DNA of 64,000 bases from Streptomyces sp. ATexAB-D23. Its GTDB lineage: Bacteria > Actinomycetota > Actinomycetes > Streptomycetales > Streptomycetaceae. Position 1 is the first letter of the stretch. Each line of letters starts with the position of its first letter. The position numbers and the translations under genes were made by a program. The notes beneath the pieces were generated by a model. That model was not told where the DNA came from. It saw only the letters and a list, made by a program, of their open reading frames with translations, and did no database searches. Where the stretch lies: the NCBI RefSeq assembly GCF_000373645.1, contig NZ_KB892057.1:240381-304380 (forward strand), written 5' to 3'. Shown here in pieces: positions 34,725 to 43,974 of this stretch.

Positions 34725-35060
34725 GTGGCAAGTGGCAACGCGATCCGGGGAAGCCGGGTCGGAGCGGGGCCGATGGGGGAGGCCGAGCGCGGCGAGTCCG
34801 CGCCACGCGCCCGCATCTCGTTCTGGTGCTCGAACGGGCACGAGACGCAGCCGAGCTTCGCCCATGACGCGCAGGTACCGGAGACCTGGGACTGCCCGCG
34901 CTGCGGTTTCCCGGCCGGCCAGGACCGGGACAGCCCGCCCGACCCGCCCCGCACCGAGCCGTACAAGACGCACCTCGCGTACGTGCGCGAGCGGCGCAGC
35001 GACGCGGACGGCGAGGCCATCCTCGCCGAGGCCCTGGCGAAACTCCGCGGCGAGATCTGA
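34725..35060 (+). CDS. rbpA: RNA polymerase-binding protein RbpA
   Basis: A 111-residue RbpA. The core domain holds WCSNGHETQPSF and WDCPRCGFPAG, whose Cys residues can bind zinc as in the S. coelicolor protein. The basic linker and C-terminal sigma-interaction helix (RRSDADGEAILAEAL) follow. It binds sigma HrdB-type factors and stabilises open complexes in actinobacteria, and contributes to rifampicin tolerance. GTG start; monocistronic, with a hairpin terminator at 35069. I saw no convincing sigma-R promoter upstream. Confidence 0.96.
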   Translation: MASGNAIRGSRVGAGPMGEAERGESAPRARISFWCSNGHETQPSFAHDAQVPETWDCPRCGFPAGQDRDSPPDPPRTEPYKTHLAYVRERRSDADGEAILAEALAKLRGEI

Positions 35061-35068
35061 ATCGTTCA

Positions 35069-35099
35069 CCGGCCGGACACCCCACGGGTGCCCGGCCGG
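35069..35099 (+). terminator. Terminator after rbpA
   Basis: CCGGCCGGACACCC (35069-35082) pairs with GGGTGCCCGGCCGG (35086-35099) with one A-C mismatch and a 3-base loop, 8 bases after the rbpA stop. Confidence 0.75.
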
Positions 35100-35201
35100 A
35101 TTGCTTCCGTCGTGCCGCAGCCCGCCGCTGTCACGTCCGGCCGCCTGATCAATTAGGTTGGAGGGGCAGCGGGGAACTGCGGTTACGAGAGAAGTGGGCT
35201 G

Positions 35202-36875
35202 ATGTCCGGGATGAACGCAACAAGCCGTACCAGGCTCAACCAGACGCCGGAATGGGCGGCGCTGGGCAAGCACCGTGAGCAGCTCGGGTCGACCCATCTG
35301 CGCCAGCTGTTCGCGGACGACCCGGCGCGCGGCACCGGGTACACCCTGCGGGTCGGCGACCTGTACCTCGACTACTCCAAGCACCTGGTCACCGACGAGA
35401 CTCTGGCGCTGCTGCGCGAGCTCGCCGCCGCCACCGACGTCGCCGGACTGCGCGACGCCATGTTCCGCGGCGACAAGATCAACACCACCGAGGACCGCGC
35501 TGTCCTGCACACCGCGCTGCGTGCCCCGCGGGGCGCCGTGATCGAGGTCGACGGCGAGAACGTGGTGCCCGCCGTCCACGCCGTGCTCGACAAGATGGCG
35601 GCCTTCTCCGACCGCGTCAGGTCGGGGGAGTGGACCGGCCACACCGGCAAGCCGATCAAGAACATCGTCAACATCGGCATCGGCGGCTCCGACCTCGGCC
35701 CCGCCATGGCGTACGAGGTGCTGCGCTCCTTCACGGACCGCTCGCTCACCTTCCGCTTCGTCTCCAACGTCGACGGTGCCGACCTGCACGAGGCCGTGCA
35801 CGACCTCGACCCCGCCGAGACACTGTTCGTCATCGCGTCGAAGACCTTCACCACGATCGAGACGATCACCAACGCCACCTCCGCCCGCGACTGGCTGCTG
35901 ACCGGGCTGAGGGCCGGTCAGGACGCGGTGGCCAAGCACTTCGTGGCGCTGTCGACCAACGCCGACAAGGTCGCCGGCTTCGGCATCGACACGGCCAACA
36001 TGTTCGAGTTCTGGGACTGGGTCGGCGGCCGCTACTCGTACGACTCCGCCATCGGGCTCTCCCTGATGATCGCCATCGGCCCGGACCGGTTCCGCGAGAT
36101 GCTCGACGGCTTCCACCTCGTCGACGAGCACTTCCGCACCGCCCCCGCGGAGGAGAACGCCCCGCTGCTGCTCGGCCTGCTGGGCGTCTGGTACGGCGCG
36201 TTCTTCGACGCCCAGTCGCATGCCGTGCTGCCCTACAGCCACTACCTGTCCAAGTTCACCGCGTACTTGCAGCAGCTGGACATGGAGTCCAACGGCAAGT
36301 CCGTGGACCGGGACGGCAATCCGGTCGACTGGCAGACCGGACCGGTCGTCTGGGGCACCCCCGGCACCAACGGGCAGCACGCCTATTACCAGCTGATCCA
36401 CCAGGGCACCAAGGTCATCCCGGCCGACTTCATCGGCTTCGCCCAGCCGGTCGATGACCTGCTGCCCGGCCTGGTCGCCCAGCACGACCTGCTGATGGCC
36501 AACTTCTTCGCCCAGACCCAGGCCCTGGCCTTCGGCAAGACACCGGACGAGGTACGGGCCGAGGACGTCCCCGAGGAGCTGGTGGCGCACAAGACGTTCC
36601 GGGGCAACCACCCGACGACGACGATCCTCGCCGACCGGCTGACCCCCTCCGTGCTCGGCCAGCTGATCGCCCTGTACGAGCACAAGGTCTTCGTCCAGGG
36701 AGCCGTCTGGAACATCGACTCCTTCGACCAGTGGGGTGTCGAGCTCGGCAAGGTCCTCGCCAAGAAGATCGAGCCCGTGCTGACCGGGGACGAGGGTGCC
36801 GAGGGCGCGGGGGAGCAGCTGGACAGCTCGACCGCCGCGCTCGTCACCGCCTACCGCGAACTGCGCGACCGCTGA
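35202..36875 (+). CDS. pgi: Glucose-6-phosphate isomerase
   Basis: A 557-residue PGI. The SIS folds carry IVNIGIGGSDLGPAM and VIASKTFTTIET, which bind the phosphate. GGRYSYDSAIG, the NGKSVD segment, GTPGTNGQHAYYQ with its catalytic Glu region, and a C-terminal SFDQWGVELGK signature follow. It links glycolysis to the pentose phosphate genes encoded convergently. Two in-frame ATGs (35202, 35211) are possible; the first has GAGAGAAG upstream. A convergent terminator follows. Confidence 0.97.
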   Translation: MSGMNATSRTRLNQTPEWAALGKHREQLGSTHLRQLFADDPARGTGYTLRVGDLYLDYSKHLVTDETLALLRELAAATDVAGLRDAMFRGDKINTTEDRAVLHTALRAPRGAVIEVDGENVVPAVHAVLDKMAAFSDRVRSGEWTGHTGKPIKNIVNIGIGGSDLGPAMAYEVLRSFTDRSLTFRFVSNVDGADLHEAVHDLDPAETLFVIASKTFTTIETITNATSARDWLLTGLRAGQDAVAKHFVALSTNADKVAGFGIDTANMFEFWDWVGGRYSYDSAIGLSLMIAIGPDRFREMLDGFHLVDEHFRTAPAEENAPLLLGLLGVWYGAFFDAQSHAVLPYSHYLSKFTAYLQQLDMESNGKSVDRDGNPVDWQTGPVVWGTPGTNGQHAYYQLIHQGTKVIPADFIGFAQPVDDLLPGLVAQHDLLMANFFAQTQALAFGKTPDEVRAEDVPEELVAHKTFRGNHPTTTILADRLTPSVLGQLIALYEHKVFVQGAVWNIDSFDQWGVELGKVLAKKIEPVLTGDEGAEGAGEQLDSSTAALVTAYRELRDR

Positions 36876-36882
36876 CCACGCA

Positions 36883-36923
36883 CCCGGGCCCGGCCCGCTC
36901 GCGAAGAGCGGACCGGGCCCGGG
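36883..36923. terminator. Convergent terminator between pgi and pgl
   Basis: CCCGGGCCCGGCCCGCTC (36883-36900) pairs with GAGCGGACCGGGCCCGGG (36906-36923), an 18-bp stem with one mismatch and a 5-base loop. It lies 7 bases after the pgi stop and 21 bases past the pgl end, so it probably stops transcription from both sides. Confidence 0.85.
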
Positions 36924-36944
36924 AGCACGGCCGGTGGCGGCCCG

Positions 36945-37730
36945 TCAGGCGGAAGCCGGCGGGTACAGGGCGCGTGGCAGGCGGGAGGCCGCCGCCGCGT
37001 CCAGCAGCCACAGCGTGCGGCTCCGGCCGTACGCCCCGGCCGCCGGGGCCTGGATCTCCCCGGCCCCCGACAGGGCGATGGCCACGGCCTCCGCCTTGTC
37101 CTCGCCCGCCGCCAGCAGCCACACCTCGCGCGCCGCCCGGATGGCGGGCAGCGTCAGCGAGATACGGACGGGCGGCGGCTTGGGCGCGCCGTGCACACCG
37201 ACGACGGTGCGCTCGGTCTCCCGTACCGCCGGCAGCTCGGGGAAGAGCGAGGCTACATGGGTGTCCGGGCCGACGCCCAGCATCAGCACGTCGAACTCCG
37301 GCACCGGGCCGTGGTCCTGCGGCGCCGCCGCGGCGGCCAGCTCCGCCGCGTACCCGGCGGCCGCGGCGTCGGCGTCCGGGCCGTAGGGGCCGTCGGACGC
37401 GGGCATGACGTGCACCCGGGAGGGGTCCAGCCCCACCGCGTCCAGCAGGGCCTCGCGGGCCTGGGTGACATTGCGCTCCGGGTCGCCCTCCGGCAGGAAC
37501 CGCTCGTCGCCCCACCACAGGTCGAGCCGCGACCAGTCGACCGCGTCCCGGGCGGGGGCGGCGCCCAGCGCGGCCAGCAGACCGTTGCCGTTGCGGCCGC
37601 CGGTGAGCACCACCGAGGCATCGCCGCGCGCGGCCTGGGCGTCCACGATCCTCGTGATCAGCCGGGCCGCCGCGGCCTGCGCCATCAGCTCCTTGTCGCG
37701 GTGCACGACGAGCTGCGGAACCGTGCTCAC
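36945..37730 (-). CDS. pgl: 6-phosphogluconolactonase
   Basis: A 261-residue protein of the DevB/SOL type: VVLTGGRNGNGLLAAL, LWWGDERFLP and MLGVGPDTHVASLFP are the family blocks with the phosphate- and lactone-binding residues. The canonical GPDGH is GPDTH here. It hydrolyses 6-phosphogluconolactone to 6-phosphogluconate. The GTG start overlaps the opcA stop by 3 bases. It is the last gene of the tkt-tal-zwf-opcA-pgl operon. Confidence 0.95.
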   Translation of the reverse strand: MSTVPQLVVHRDKELMAQAAAARLITRIVDAQAARGDASVVLTGGRNGNGLLAALGAAPARDAVDWSRLDLWWGDERFLPEGDPERNVTQAREALLDAVGLDPSRVHVMPASDGPYGPDADAAAAGYAAELAAAAAPQDHGPVPEFDVLMLGVGPDTHVASLFPELPAVRETERTVVGVHGAPKPPPVRISLTLPAIRAAREVWLLAAGEDKAEAVAIALSGAGEIQAPAAGAYGRSRTLWLLDAAAASRLPRALYPPASA

Positions 37731-38746
37731 TTCGACGCCGCCTTCTTCGCCGGGGCGGCCTTCTTGGCGGCCGGCGCCTTGGCGGGGGCCTTGGCCGGCT
37801 CCTCGGCGGCGGGCACGCCCGCCGTGTCGAGTCGGTCCACACCGAACTTCACCGTGGACTCGTAGACGTTGTCCGGGTCCAGCCGGCGCAGCTCCTCCGC
37901 GAGCAGCTCCGCCGTCTCGCGGCGCTTGAGGGCCACCGCGCGGTCCGGCTGGCCCACCATGCAGAGCGTGGCGAGCGAGCCGTCGGCCCGGTCCAGGACG
38001 ATGTCGCCGTTCTTCGTCGCCATCCGGACGGCGGTGAGGCCGGGGCCGCCGGACGTGGTGCGCTCCACCGGAACGCCCAGCCGGTCCGCCAGCCACATGG
38101 CCAGCAGCTCGCAGCTCGGGTTGTCCGACTCGCCCTCGACCGTGGCGGAGACGACCTCGGCGGGCTGCTGGTCGAGCGCCGCCGCCAGCATCGAGCGCCA
38201 CGGCGTGATGCGGGTCCATGCCAGGTCCGTGTCACCGGGCTGGTACGTCGCCGCGCGCACCGCCAGCTCGTCGAGCGGGTGCTCGGCCGAGTAGGTGTCG
38301 GTGATCCGACGCTGGGAGAGGGCGCCGAGCGGGTCCTTCGCCGGGTCGGCGGGGGCGTCCTGCGGCCACCACACCACCACCGGGGCGTCCGGCAGCAGCA
38401 GCGGCAGGACCACCGACTGGGCGTGGTTGGCCAGCTCGCCGTGCAGCCGCAGCACGACGGTCTCGCCGGAACCCGAGTCGGAACCGACCCGGATCTCGGC
38501 GTCCAGCCGCGCGTCGCGGCGGGCCCGCGGCGAACGGCTGACCCGCTTGATGACCGCGATGATCCGCGAGGGGTGCTCGCGCGAGGAGTCGCTGGCCGCC
38601 TTGAGCGCGTCGTAGGCGTTCTCCTCGTCGGTGACGATGACGAGGGTGAGAACCATCCCGATGGCGGGGGCGCCGACCGCGCGCCTGCCCGAGACCAGGG
38701 CCTGGTTGATCTTGCTGGACGTGGTTTCCGTGAGGTCGATCTTCAT
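37727..38746 (-). CDS. opcA: OpcA, glucose-6-phosphate dehydrogenase assembly protein
   Basis: A 339-residue OpcA homologue (MKIDLTETTSSKI start, VVVWWPQDAP, ITPWRSMLAAALD). In cyanobacteria OpcA is an allosteric activator of G6PDH, and the conserved position directly after zwf supports the same partnership here. The last 35 residues are an Ala/Lys/Pro tail. Both ends overlap neighbours: the ATG overlaps the zwf stop (ATGA) and the TGA overlaps the pgl GTG. Confidence 0.94.
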   Translation of the reverse strand: MKIDLTETTSSKINQALVSGRRAVGAPAIGMVLTLVIVTDEENAYDALKAASDSSREHPSRIIAVIKRVSRSPRARRDARLDAEIRVGSDSGSGETVVLRLHGELANHAQSVVLPLLLPDAPVVVWWPQDAPADPAKDPLGALSQRRITDTYSAEHPLDELAVRAATYQPGDTDLAWTRITPWRSMLAAALDQQPAEVVSATVEGESDNPSCELLAMWLADRLGVPVERTTSGGPGLTAVRMATKNGDIVLDRADGSLATLCMVGQPDRAVALKRRETAELLAEELRRLDPDNVYESTVKFGVDRLDTAGVPAAEEPAKAPAKAPAAKKAAPAKKAASK

Positions 38747-40275
38747 GGCCGGCGCCAGCTCCGTCCGTCGCGTGCGAGCATCTCGTCCGCCTCGGCCGGT
38801 CCCCAGGTTCCGGCCGGGTACTGGGCGGGCTTGCCGTGCTTGTCCCAGTACTCCTCGATCGGGTCGAGGATGTTCCAGGAGAGCTCGACCTCCTGGTGGC
38901 GCGGGAAGAGGTTGGCGTCGCCGAGCAGGACGTCGAGGATGAGCCGCTCGTACGCCTCCGGGCTGGACTCCGTGAAGGACTCGCCGTACGCGAAGTCCAT
39001 CGTGACGTCCCGTACCTCCATCGAGGTGCCGGGCACCTTGGAGCCGAACCGCACCGTGACGCCCTCGTCCGGCTGTACCCGGATGACCAGGGCGTTGCCG
39101 CCCAGCTCCTCCGTGGCGCCGGACTCGAACGGCAGGTACGGGGCGCGCTTGAAGACGACCGCGATCTCCGTGACCCGGCGGCCGAGCCGCTTTCCGGTCC
39201 GCAGGTAGAACGGCACGCCCGCCCAGCGGCGGTTGTTGATCGTCAGCTTGATCGCGGCGAAGGTGTCGGTCTTCGACTTGGGGTCGATTCCCTCTTCCTC
39301 CAGATAGCCGGGGACCTCCTGGCCGCCCTGCCACGCGTGCGTGTACTGGCCGCGCACGGTGTGCTTGCCCAGGTCGTCGGGCAGCTCGACCGCCGTGAGC
39401 ACCTTGAGTTTCTCGGCGACCAGGGCCTTGGGGTGGAAGGAGCCGGGCTCCTCCATCGCGGTCAGCGCCAGCAGCTGGAGCAGGTGGTTCTGGATGACGT
39501 CGCGGGCCGCGCCGATGCCGTCGTAGTAGCCGGCCCGGCCGCCGATGCCGATGTCCTCGGCCATGGTGATCTGGACGTGGTCGACGTACGACCTGTTCCA
39601 GATCGGCTCCCACATCGTGTTGGCGAAGCGCAGCGCCAGGATGTTCTGGACCGTCTCCTTGCCGAGGTAGTGGTCGATGCGGAAGACCTCGTTCGGCGGG
39701 AAGACGTCGTGCACGATCTGGTTGAGCTCCTGAGCGCTCTCCAGGTCGTGGCCGAACGGCTTCTCGATGACGGCCCGGCGCCAGCTGCCGTCCTTCTGGT
39801 CGGCCAGCCCGTGCTTCTTGAGCTGCTGGACGACCTTGGGGAAGAACTTCGGCGGCACGGACAGGTAGAAGGCGAAGTTGCCGCCCGTCCCCTGCGCCTT
39901 GTCGAGCTCCTCGATCGTGGCCCTGAGGGTCTCGAAGGCCACGTCGTCGTCGAAGTTGCCCGGCACGAAGCGCATGCCCTGGCTGAGCTGCTGCCAGACC
40001 TCCTCGCGGAAGGGCGTACGGGAATGCTCCTTGACCGCGTCGTGCACGACCTGGGCGAAGTCCTCGTCCTCCCAGTCGCGGCGCGCGAAGCCGATGAGCG
40101 AGAAGCCCGGTGGCAGCAGGCCGCGGTTGGCCAGGTCGTAGACGGCGGGCATCAGCTTTTTACGGGACAAATCGCCCGTGACGCCAAAGATGACCAGGCC
40201 CGACGGCCCCGCGATGCGCGGGAGCCGTCGGTCCTGGGCGTCACGGAGCGGGTTGGCTCCGGGAACACCAGACAA
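38743..40275 (-). CDS. zwf: Glucose-6-phosphate 1-dehydrogenase
   Basis: A 510-residue G6PDH. The nucleotide-binding GVTGDLSRKKLMPA is near the N-terminus, EKPFGHDLESA binds substrate, and RIDHYLGKETVQN holds the catalytic Asp-His and Lys. It commits glucose 6-phosphate to the oxidative pentose phosphate pathway. The best start is a TTG at 40275: GGAGGG lies 8 bases upstream inside the end of tal, no ATG or well-placed GTG is available, and the resulting N-terminus (MSGVPGANPLRDAQDRRLPR) fits streptomycete Zwf as I recall it. OpcA is translationally coupled downstream. Confidence 0.95.
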   Translation of the reverse strand: MSGVPGANPLRDAQDRRLPRIAGPSGLVIFGVTGDLSRKKLMPAVYDLANRGLLPPGFSLIGFARRDWEDEDFAQVVHDAVKEHSRTPFREEVWQQLSQGMRFVPGNFDDDVAFETLRATIEELDKAQGTGGNFAFYLSVPPKFFPKVVQQLKKHGLADQKDGSWRRAVIEKPFGHDLESAQELNQIVHDVFPPNEVFRIDHYLGKETVQNILALRFANTMWEPIWNRSYVDHVQITMAEDIGIGGRAGYYDGIGAARDVIQNHLLQLLALTAMEEPGSFHPKALVAEKLKVLTAVELPDDLGKHTVRGQYTHAWQGGQEVPGYLEEEGIDPKSKTDTFAAIKLTINNRRWAGVPFYLRTGKRLGRRVTEIAVVFKRAPYLPFESGATEELGGNALVIRVQPDEGVTVRFGSKVPGTSMEVRDVTMDFAYGESFTESSPEAYERLILDVLLGDANLFPRHQEVELSWNILDPIEEYWDKHGKPAQYPAGTWGPAEADEMLARDGRSWRRP

Positions 40276-40280
40276 AGTGG

Positions 40281-41399
40281 TCAGCCCTCCGAAGGGGCGA
40301 GGCGCTTGAGCTCCGCCTCGGTCGAGTTCAGCAGGTCGGTCCAGGACGCCTCGAACTTCTCGACGCCCTCGTCCTCCAGGACCTGGACGACGTCGTCGTA
40401 GTCCACCCCGAGCTTCTTGATCGCTTCGAGGTCGGCGCGGCCCTGGTCGTACGAACCGGCGACGGTGTTGCCGGTGATCTCCCCGTGGTCCGCCACCGCG
40501 TCCAGGGTCGCCTCCGGCATGGTGTTGACCGTGTTCGGCGCGACGAGGTCGACGACGTAAAGGGTGTCCTTGAGGGACGGGTCCTTCACGCCGGTGGAGG
40601 CCCACAGCGGGCGCTGCTTGTTGGCGTGCGCCTTGTCGAGGGCGTCCCAGCGCTCACCGGCGAAGACCTGCTCGTACGCCTCGTAGGCCAGGCGCGCGTT
40701 GGCCAGGGCGGACTTGCCCCGCGCGGCCTTCGCCTCGTCGCCGCCGATCGCGTCCAGCCGCTTGTCGATCTCGGTGTCCACGCGGGACACGAAGAACGAC
40801 GCCACCGAGTGGATCTTGGAGAGGTCCAGGCCGGCGGCCTTCGCCTTCTCCAGGCCCGCCAGGTAGGCGTCCATGACCTCGCGGTAGCGCTCCAGCGAGA
40901 AGATCAGCGTGACGTTGACGCTGATGCCCCGGCCGATCGTCTCGGTGATCGCCGGCAGACCGGCCTTGGTCGCCGGGATCTTGATGAGCGTGTTGGGCCG
41001 GTCCACCAGCCAGGCCAGCTGCTTGGCCTCGGCGACGGTGGCCGCGGTGTTGTGGGCCAGGCGCGGGTCGACCTCGATGGAGACCCGGCCGTCCTGGCCG
41101 TCGGTCGCGTCGAAGACCGGACGCAGGATGTCGGCCGCGTCGCGGACGTCCGCGGTGGTGATCATGCGGATCGCTTCCTCGACGGTCACCCGGCGGGCGG
41201 CGAGGTCGGCGAGCTGCTGCTCGTAACCGTCGCCCGAGGAGATCGCCTTCTGGAAGATCGACGGGTTGGTCGTGACGCCCACGACGTGGCTCTGGTCGAT
41301 CAGCTCCGCCAGATTGCCCGACGTGATCCGCTTGCGCGAGAGGTCGTCGAGCCAGATCGCCACGCCCTCGTCGGAGAGGCGCTTGAGTGCGTCTGTCAT
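40281..41399 (-). CDS. tal: Transaldolase
   Basis: A 372-residue long-type transaldolase. GVTTNPSIFQKAI lies near the N-terminus, and TLIKIPATKAG contains the Schiff-base Lys. NVTLIFSLERY and ASFFVSRVDTEID follow. It exchanges dihydroxyacetone units between sugar phosphates in the non-oxidative pentose phosphate branch. Separated from zwf by 5 bases and from tkt by 34 bases, all on the minus strand. Confidence 0.97.
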   Translation of the reverse strand: MTDALKRLSDEGVAIWLDDLSRKRITSGNLAELIDQSHVVGVTTNPSIFQKAISSGDGYEQQLADLAARRVTVEEAIRMITTADVRDAADILRPVFDATDGQDGRVSIEVDPRLAHNTAATVAEAKQLAWLVDRPNTLIKIPATKAGLPAITETIGRGISVNVTLIFSLERYREVMDAYLAGLEKAKAAGLDLSKIHSVASFFVSRVDTEIDKRLDAIGGDEAKAARGKSALANARLAYEAYEQVFAGERWDALDKAHANKQRPLWASTGVKDPSLKDTLYVVDLVAPNTVNTMPEATLDAVADHGEITGNTVAGSYDQGRADLEAIKKLGVDYDDVVQVLEDEGVEKFEASWTDLLNSTEAELKRLAPSEG

Positions 41400-41433
41400 G
41401 AGAATTGCATCTCCTACTAGTCGTATAACAGCG

Positions 41434-43521
41434 TCAGCGCGCTGCGGCGGCGAGGGATTCCCGCGCGGCGGCGGCGACGTGTGCGCCGGTGAAGCCGAAC
41501 TCGCGGAACAGGACCTTGGCGTCCGCCGAAGCGCCGTAGTGCTCCAGCGAAACGATCCGGCCGGCGTCCCCGACGTACCGGTACCAGGTCAGGCCGATGC
41601 CCGCCTCGACGGCCACACGGGCCCTGACCGACGGCGGCAGCACGCTGTCCTTGTAACCCTGGTCCTGCTCCTCGAACCACTCGACACACGGCATCGACAC
41701 CACGCGGGTCGGAATTCCGGCCGCCTGGAGCTCCTCGCGCGCCTCCACGGTGAGCTGGACCTCGGAGCCCGTACCGATCAGCACGACCTGCGGCTCGCCG
41801 CCCTCGGCGTCGCGCAGCACGTAGCCGCCCTTCGCCGTGTCCTCGTTCGCCTCGTACGTCGGCACGCCCTGGCGGGTCAGCGCCAGACCGTGCGGGGCGC
41901 CCTTGCCGAACACCTTGGTGTAGCGACGCAGGATCTCGCGCCAGGCGATGGCGGTCTCGTTGGCGTCGGCCGGGCGCACGACGTTCAGGCCCGGGATGGC
42001 GCGCAGCGAGGCCAGGTGCTCCACCGGCTGGTGGGTCGGGCCGTCCTCGCCGAGACCGATCGAGTCGTGCGTCCACACGTACGTCACAGGCAGGTGCATC
42101 AGCGCGGACAGCCGCACGGCGTTGCGCATGTAGTCGGAGAACACCAGGAAGGTGCCGCCGTAGACGCGGGTGTTGCCGTGCAGCGCGATGCCGTTCATGG
42201 CGGCGGCCATGGCGTGCTCGCGGATGCCGAAGTGGATCGTGCGCCCGTACGGGTCGGCCTCCGGCAGCGGGTTGCCCGCCGGGAGGAACGACGACGTCTT
42301 GTCGATCGTGGTGTTGTTCGAGCCCGCCAGGTCGGCGGAGCCGCCCCACAGCTCGGGGACGATCTCGCCGAGCGCCTGGAGCACCTTGCCGGAAGCGGCG
42401 CGGGTGGCGACGCCCTTGCCGGCCTCGAAGACCGGCAGGCTGTCCTCCCAGCCCTTGGGCAGCTCGCCCGCGCGCACGCGGTCGAAGTCGGCGGCGCGCT
42501 CCGGGTCGGCGGCACGCCACGCGTCGAAGGTCTTCGCCCACTCGGCCTTGGCCTCGCGGCCCCGGTCCAGGGCGCGGCGGGTGTGCGCGATGACCTCGTC
42601 GGAGACCTCGAAGGACTTCTCCGGGTCGAAGCCCAGGACCCGCTTGGTCGCGGCGACCTCGTCGTCGCCGAGCGCGGAGCCGTGCGAGGCCTCGGTGTTC
42701 TGGGCGTGCGGGGCGGGCCAGGCGATGATCGAGCGGGCCGCGATGAACGACGGGCGCCCGGTCTCGGCCTTGGCGGCCAGCAGCGCGTGGTAGAGGCCCT
42801 CGGGGTCCAGGTCGCCGTTGGGCAGCTGGTCGACGCGCTGGACGTGCCAGCCGTACGCCTCGTAGCGCTTGACGGTGTCCTCGGAGACCGCGGTCTCCGT
42901 GTCGCCCTCGATGGAGATGTGGTTGTCGTCCCACAGCAGGACCAGGTTGCCCAGCTTCTGGTGCCCGGCCAGCGAGGACGCCTCCGCGGAGATGCCCTCC
43001 TGGAGGCAGCCGTCACCGGCGACGACCCACACCATGTGGTCGAAGGGGGAGGTGCCGGGGGCCGCCTCGGGGTCGAACAGACCGCGCTCGTAGCGGGCGG
43101 CCATGGCCATGCCCACGGCGTTGGCGACGCCCTGGCCCAGCGGGCCCGTGGTCGTCTCCACCCCGGTGGTGTGGCCGTACTCCGGGTGGCCGGGGGTCTT
43201 GGAGCCCCAGGTGCGGAACGACTTCAGGTCGTCGAGCTCCAGGCCGTAGCCGGCCAGGTAGAGCTGGATGTACAGCGTCAGGCTGCTGTGGCCCGCCGAG
43301 AGCACGAACCGGTCGCGGCCGGTCCACTCCGCGTCGGCGGGGTCGTGCCGCATCACCTTCTGGAAGATGGTGTACGCGGCGGGAGCCAGGCTCATGGCCG
43401 TACCCGGGTGGCCGTTTCCGACTTTCTGTACGGCGTCCGCGGCGAGGACGCGGACGGTGTCCACGGCCCGCTGGTCCAATTCGGTCCACTGGAGGTCTGT
43501 GGTGGTCGGCTTGGTGCTCAC
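41434..43521 (-). CDS. tkt: Transketolase
   Basis: A 695-residue transketolase. GHPGTAMSLAPAAY and LSAGHSSLTLY lie in the N-domain; the thiamine diphosphate site is VAGDGCLQEGIS...WDDNHISIEG. The Pyr domain (FGIREHAMAAAMNGIALHG) with the catalytic Glu and a C-terminal domain complete the usual layout. It is the first gene of the minus-strand pentose phosphate operon, GTG start. The 453 bases upstream separate it from ctaB. Confidence 0.98.
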   Translation of the reverse strand: MSTKPTTTDLQWTELDQRAVDTVRVLAADAVQKVGNGHPGTAMSLAPAAYTIFQKVMRHDPADAEWTGRDRFVLSAGHSSLTLYIQLYLAGYGLELDDLKSFRTWGSKTPGHPEYGHTTGVETTTGPLGQGVANAVGMAMAARYERGLFDPEAAPGTSPFDHMVWVVAGDGCLQEGISAEASSLAGHQKLGNLVLLWDDNHISIEGDTETAVSEDTVKRYEAYGWHVQRVDQLPNGDLDPEGLYHALLAAKAETGRPSFIAARSIIAWPAPHAQNTEASHGSALGDDEVAATKRVLGFDPEKSFEVSDEVIAHTRRALDRGREAKAEWAKTFDAWRAADPERAADFDRVRAGELPKGWEDSLPVFEAGKGVATRAASGKVLQALGEIVPELWGGSADLAGSNNTTIDKTSSFLPAGNPLPEADPYGRTIHFGIREHAMAAAMNGIALHGNTRVYGGTFLVFSDYMRNAVRLSALMHLPVTYVWTHDSIGLGEDGPTHQPVEHLASLRAIPGLNVVRPADANETAIAWREILRRYTKVFGKGAPHGLALTRQGVPTYEANEDTAKGGYVLRDAEGGEPQVVLIGTGSEVQLTVEAREELQAAGIPTRVVSMPCVEWFEEQDQGYKDSVLPPSVRARVAVEAGIGLTWYRYVGDAGRIVSLEHYGASADAKVLFREFGFTGAHVAAAARESLAAAAR

Positions 43522-43974
43522 CCTGAGTCAGGGCTCCTCTCCAACTGTTGTAGACCGGTGACTTCGACCGCACCGGATGCAGCCGAGCCTACCCTCGTCC
43601 GTACCCGCGATTTCCGGCTCCTACCAGGGTGCGGGCGGCCCGTGGAATCCGCCTCCCGTATGAGCGGGAAGGCTCACCGATGGGCCTCTCCGATGAGCGT
43701 GCGGGCCCACTCCTGAGACGCTCCGACGAGCGGCCGGAGGCGCGGTCGCGAGGCCCTCCGAAGCACCCGGCGCCGCCCCTGCGACACCTGTGCGTCACTC
43801 GTACGTGCGAAGCCTCGCGAGGGTGCTCCACGACGGCCTCCGGCGCCACATCAACACGACCCCACCCCCGCGAAGGGCGGCCTGTCCCCAACGTCTACAG
43901 TGGTCGGGTTCGCGCAAGTCTTTACCGGGCCCTCACGCCCGGAGCTTGCTGGGATTTCTCTGTCAGGGGTGTGC
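43522..43974. other. Divergent intergenic region between tkt and ctaB
   Basis: This 453-base gap has no convincing gene; open frames in it lack family likeness and ribosome-binding sites. It must hold both promoters. A TACAGT hexamer at 43896-43901 could be a -10 for ctaB but has no good -35 at the right distance. I found no strong terminator or RNA motif. Confidence 0.5.

Noticed and set aside
43629..43974. Small protein in the tkt-ctaB gap
   Set aside because: The open frame is Arg/Pro/Ser-rich with no ribosome-binding site and runs on out of frame through ctaB.
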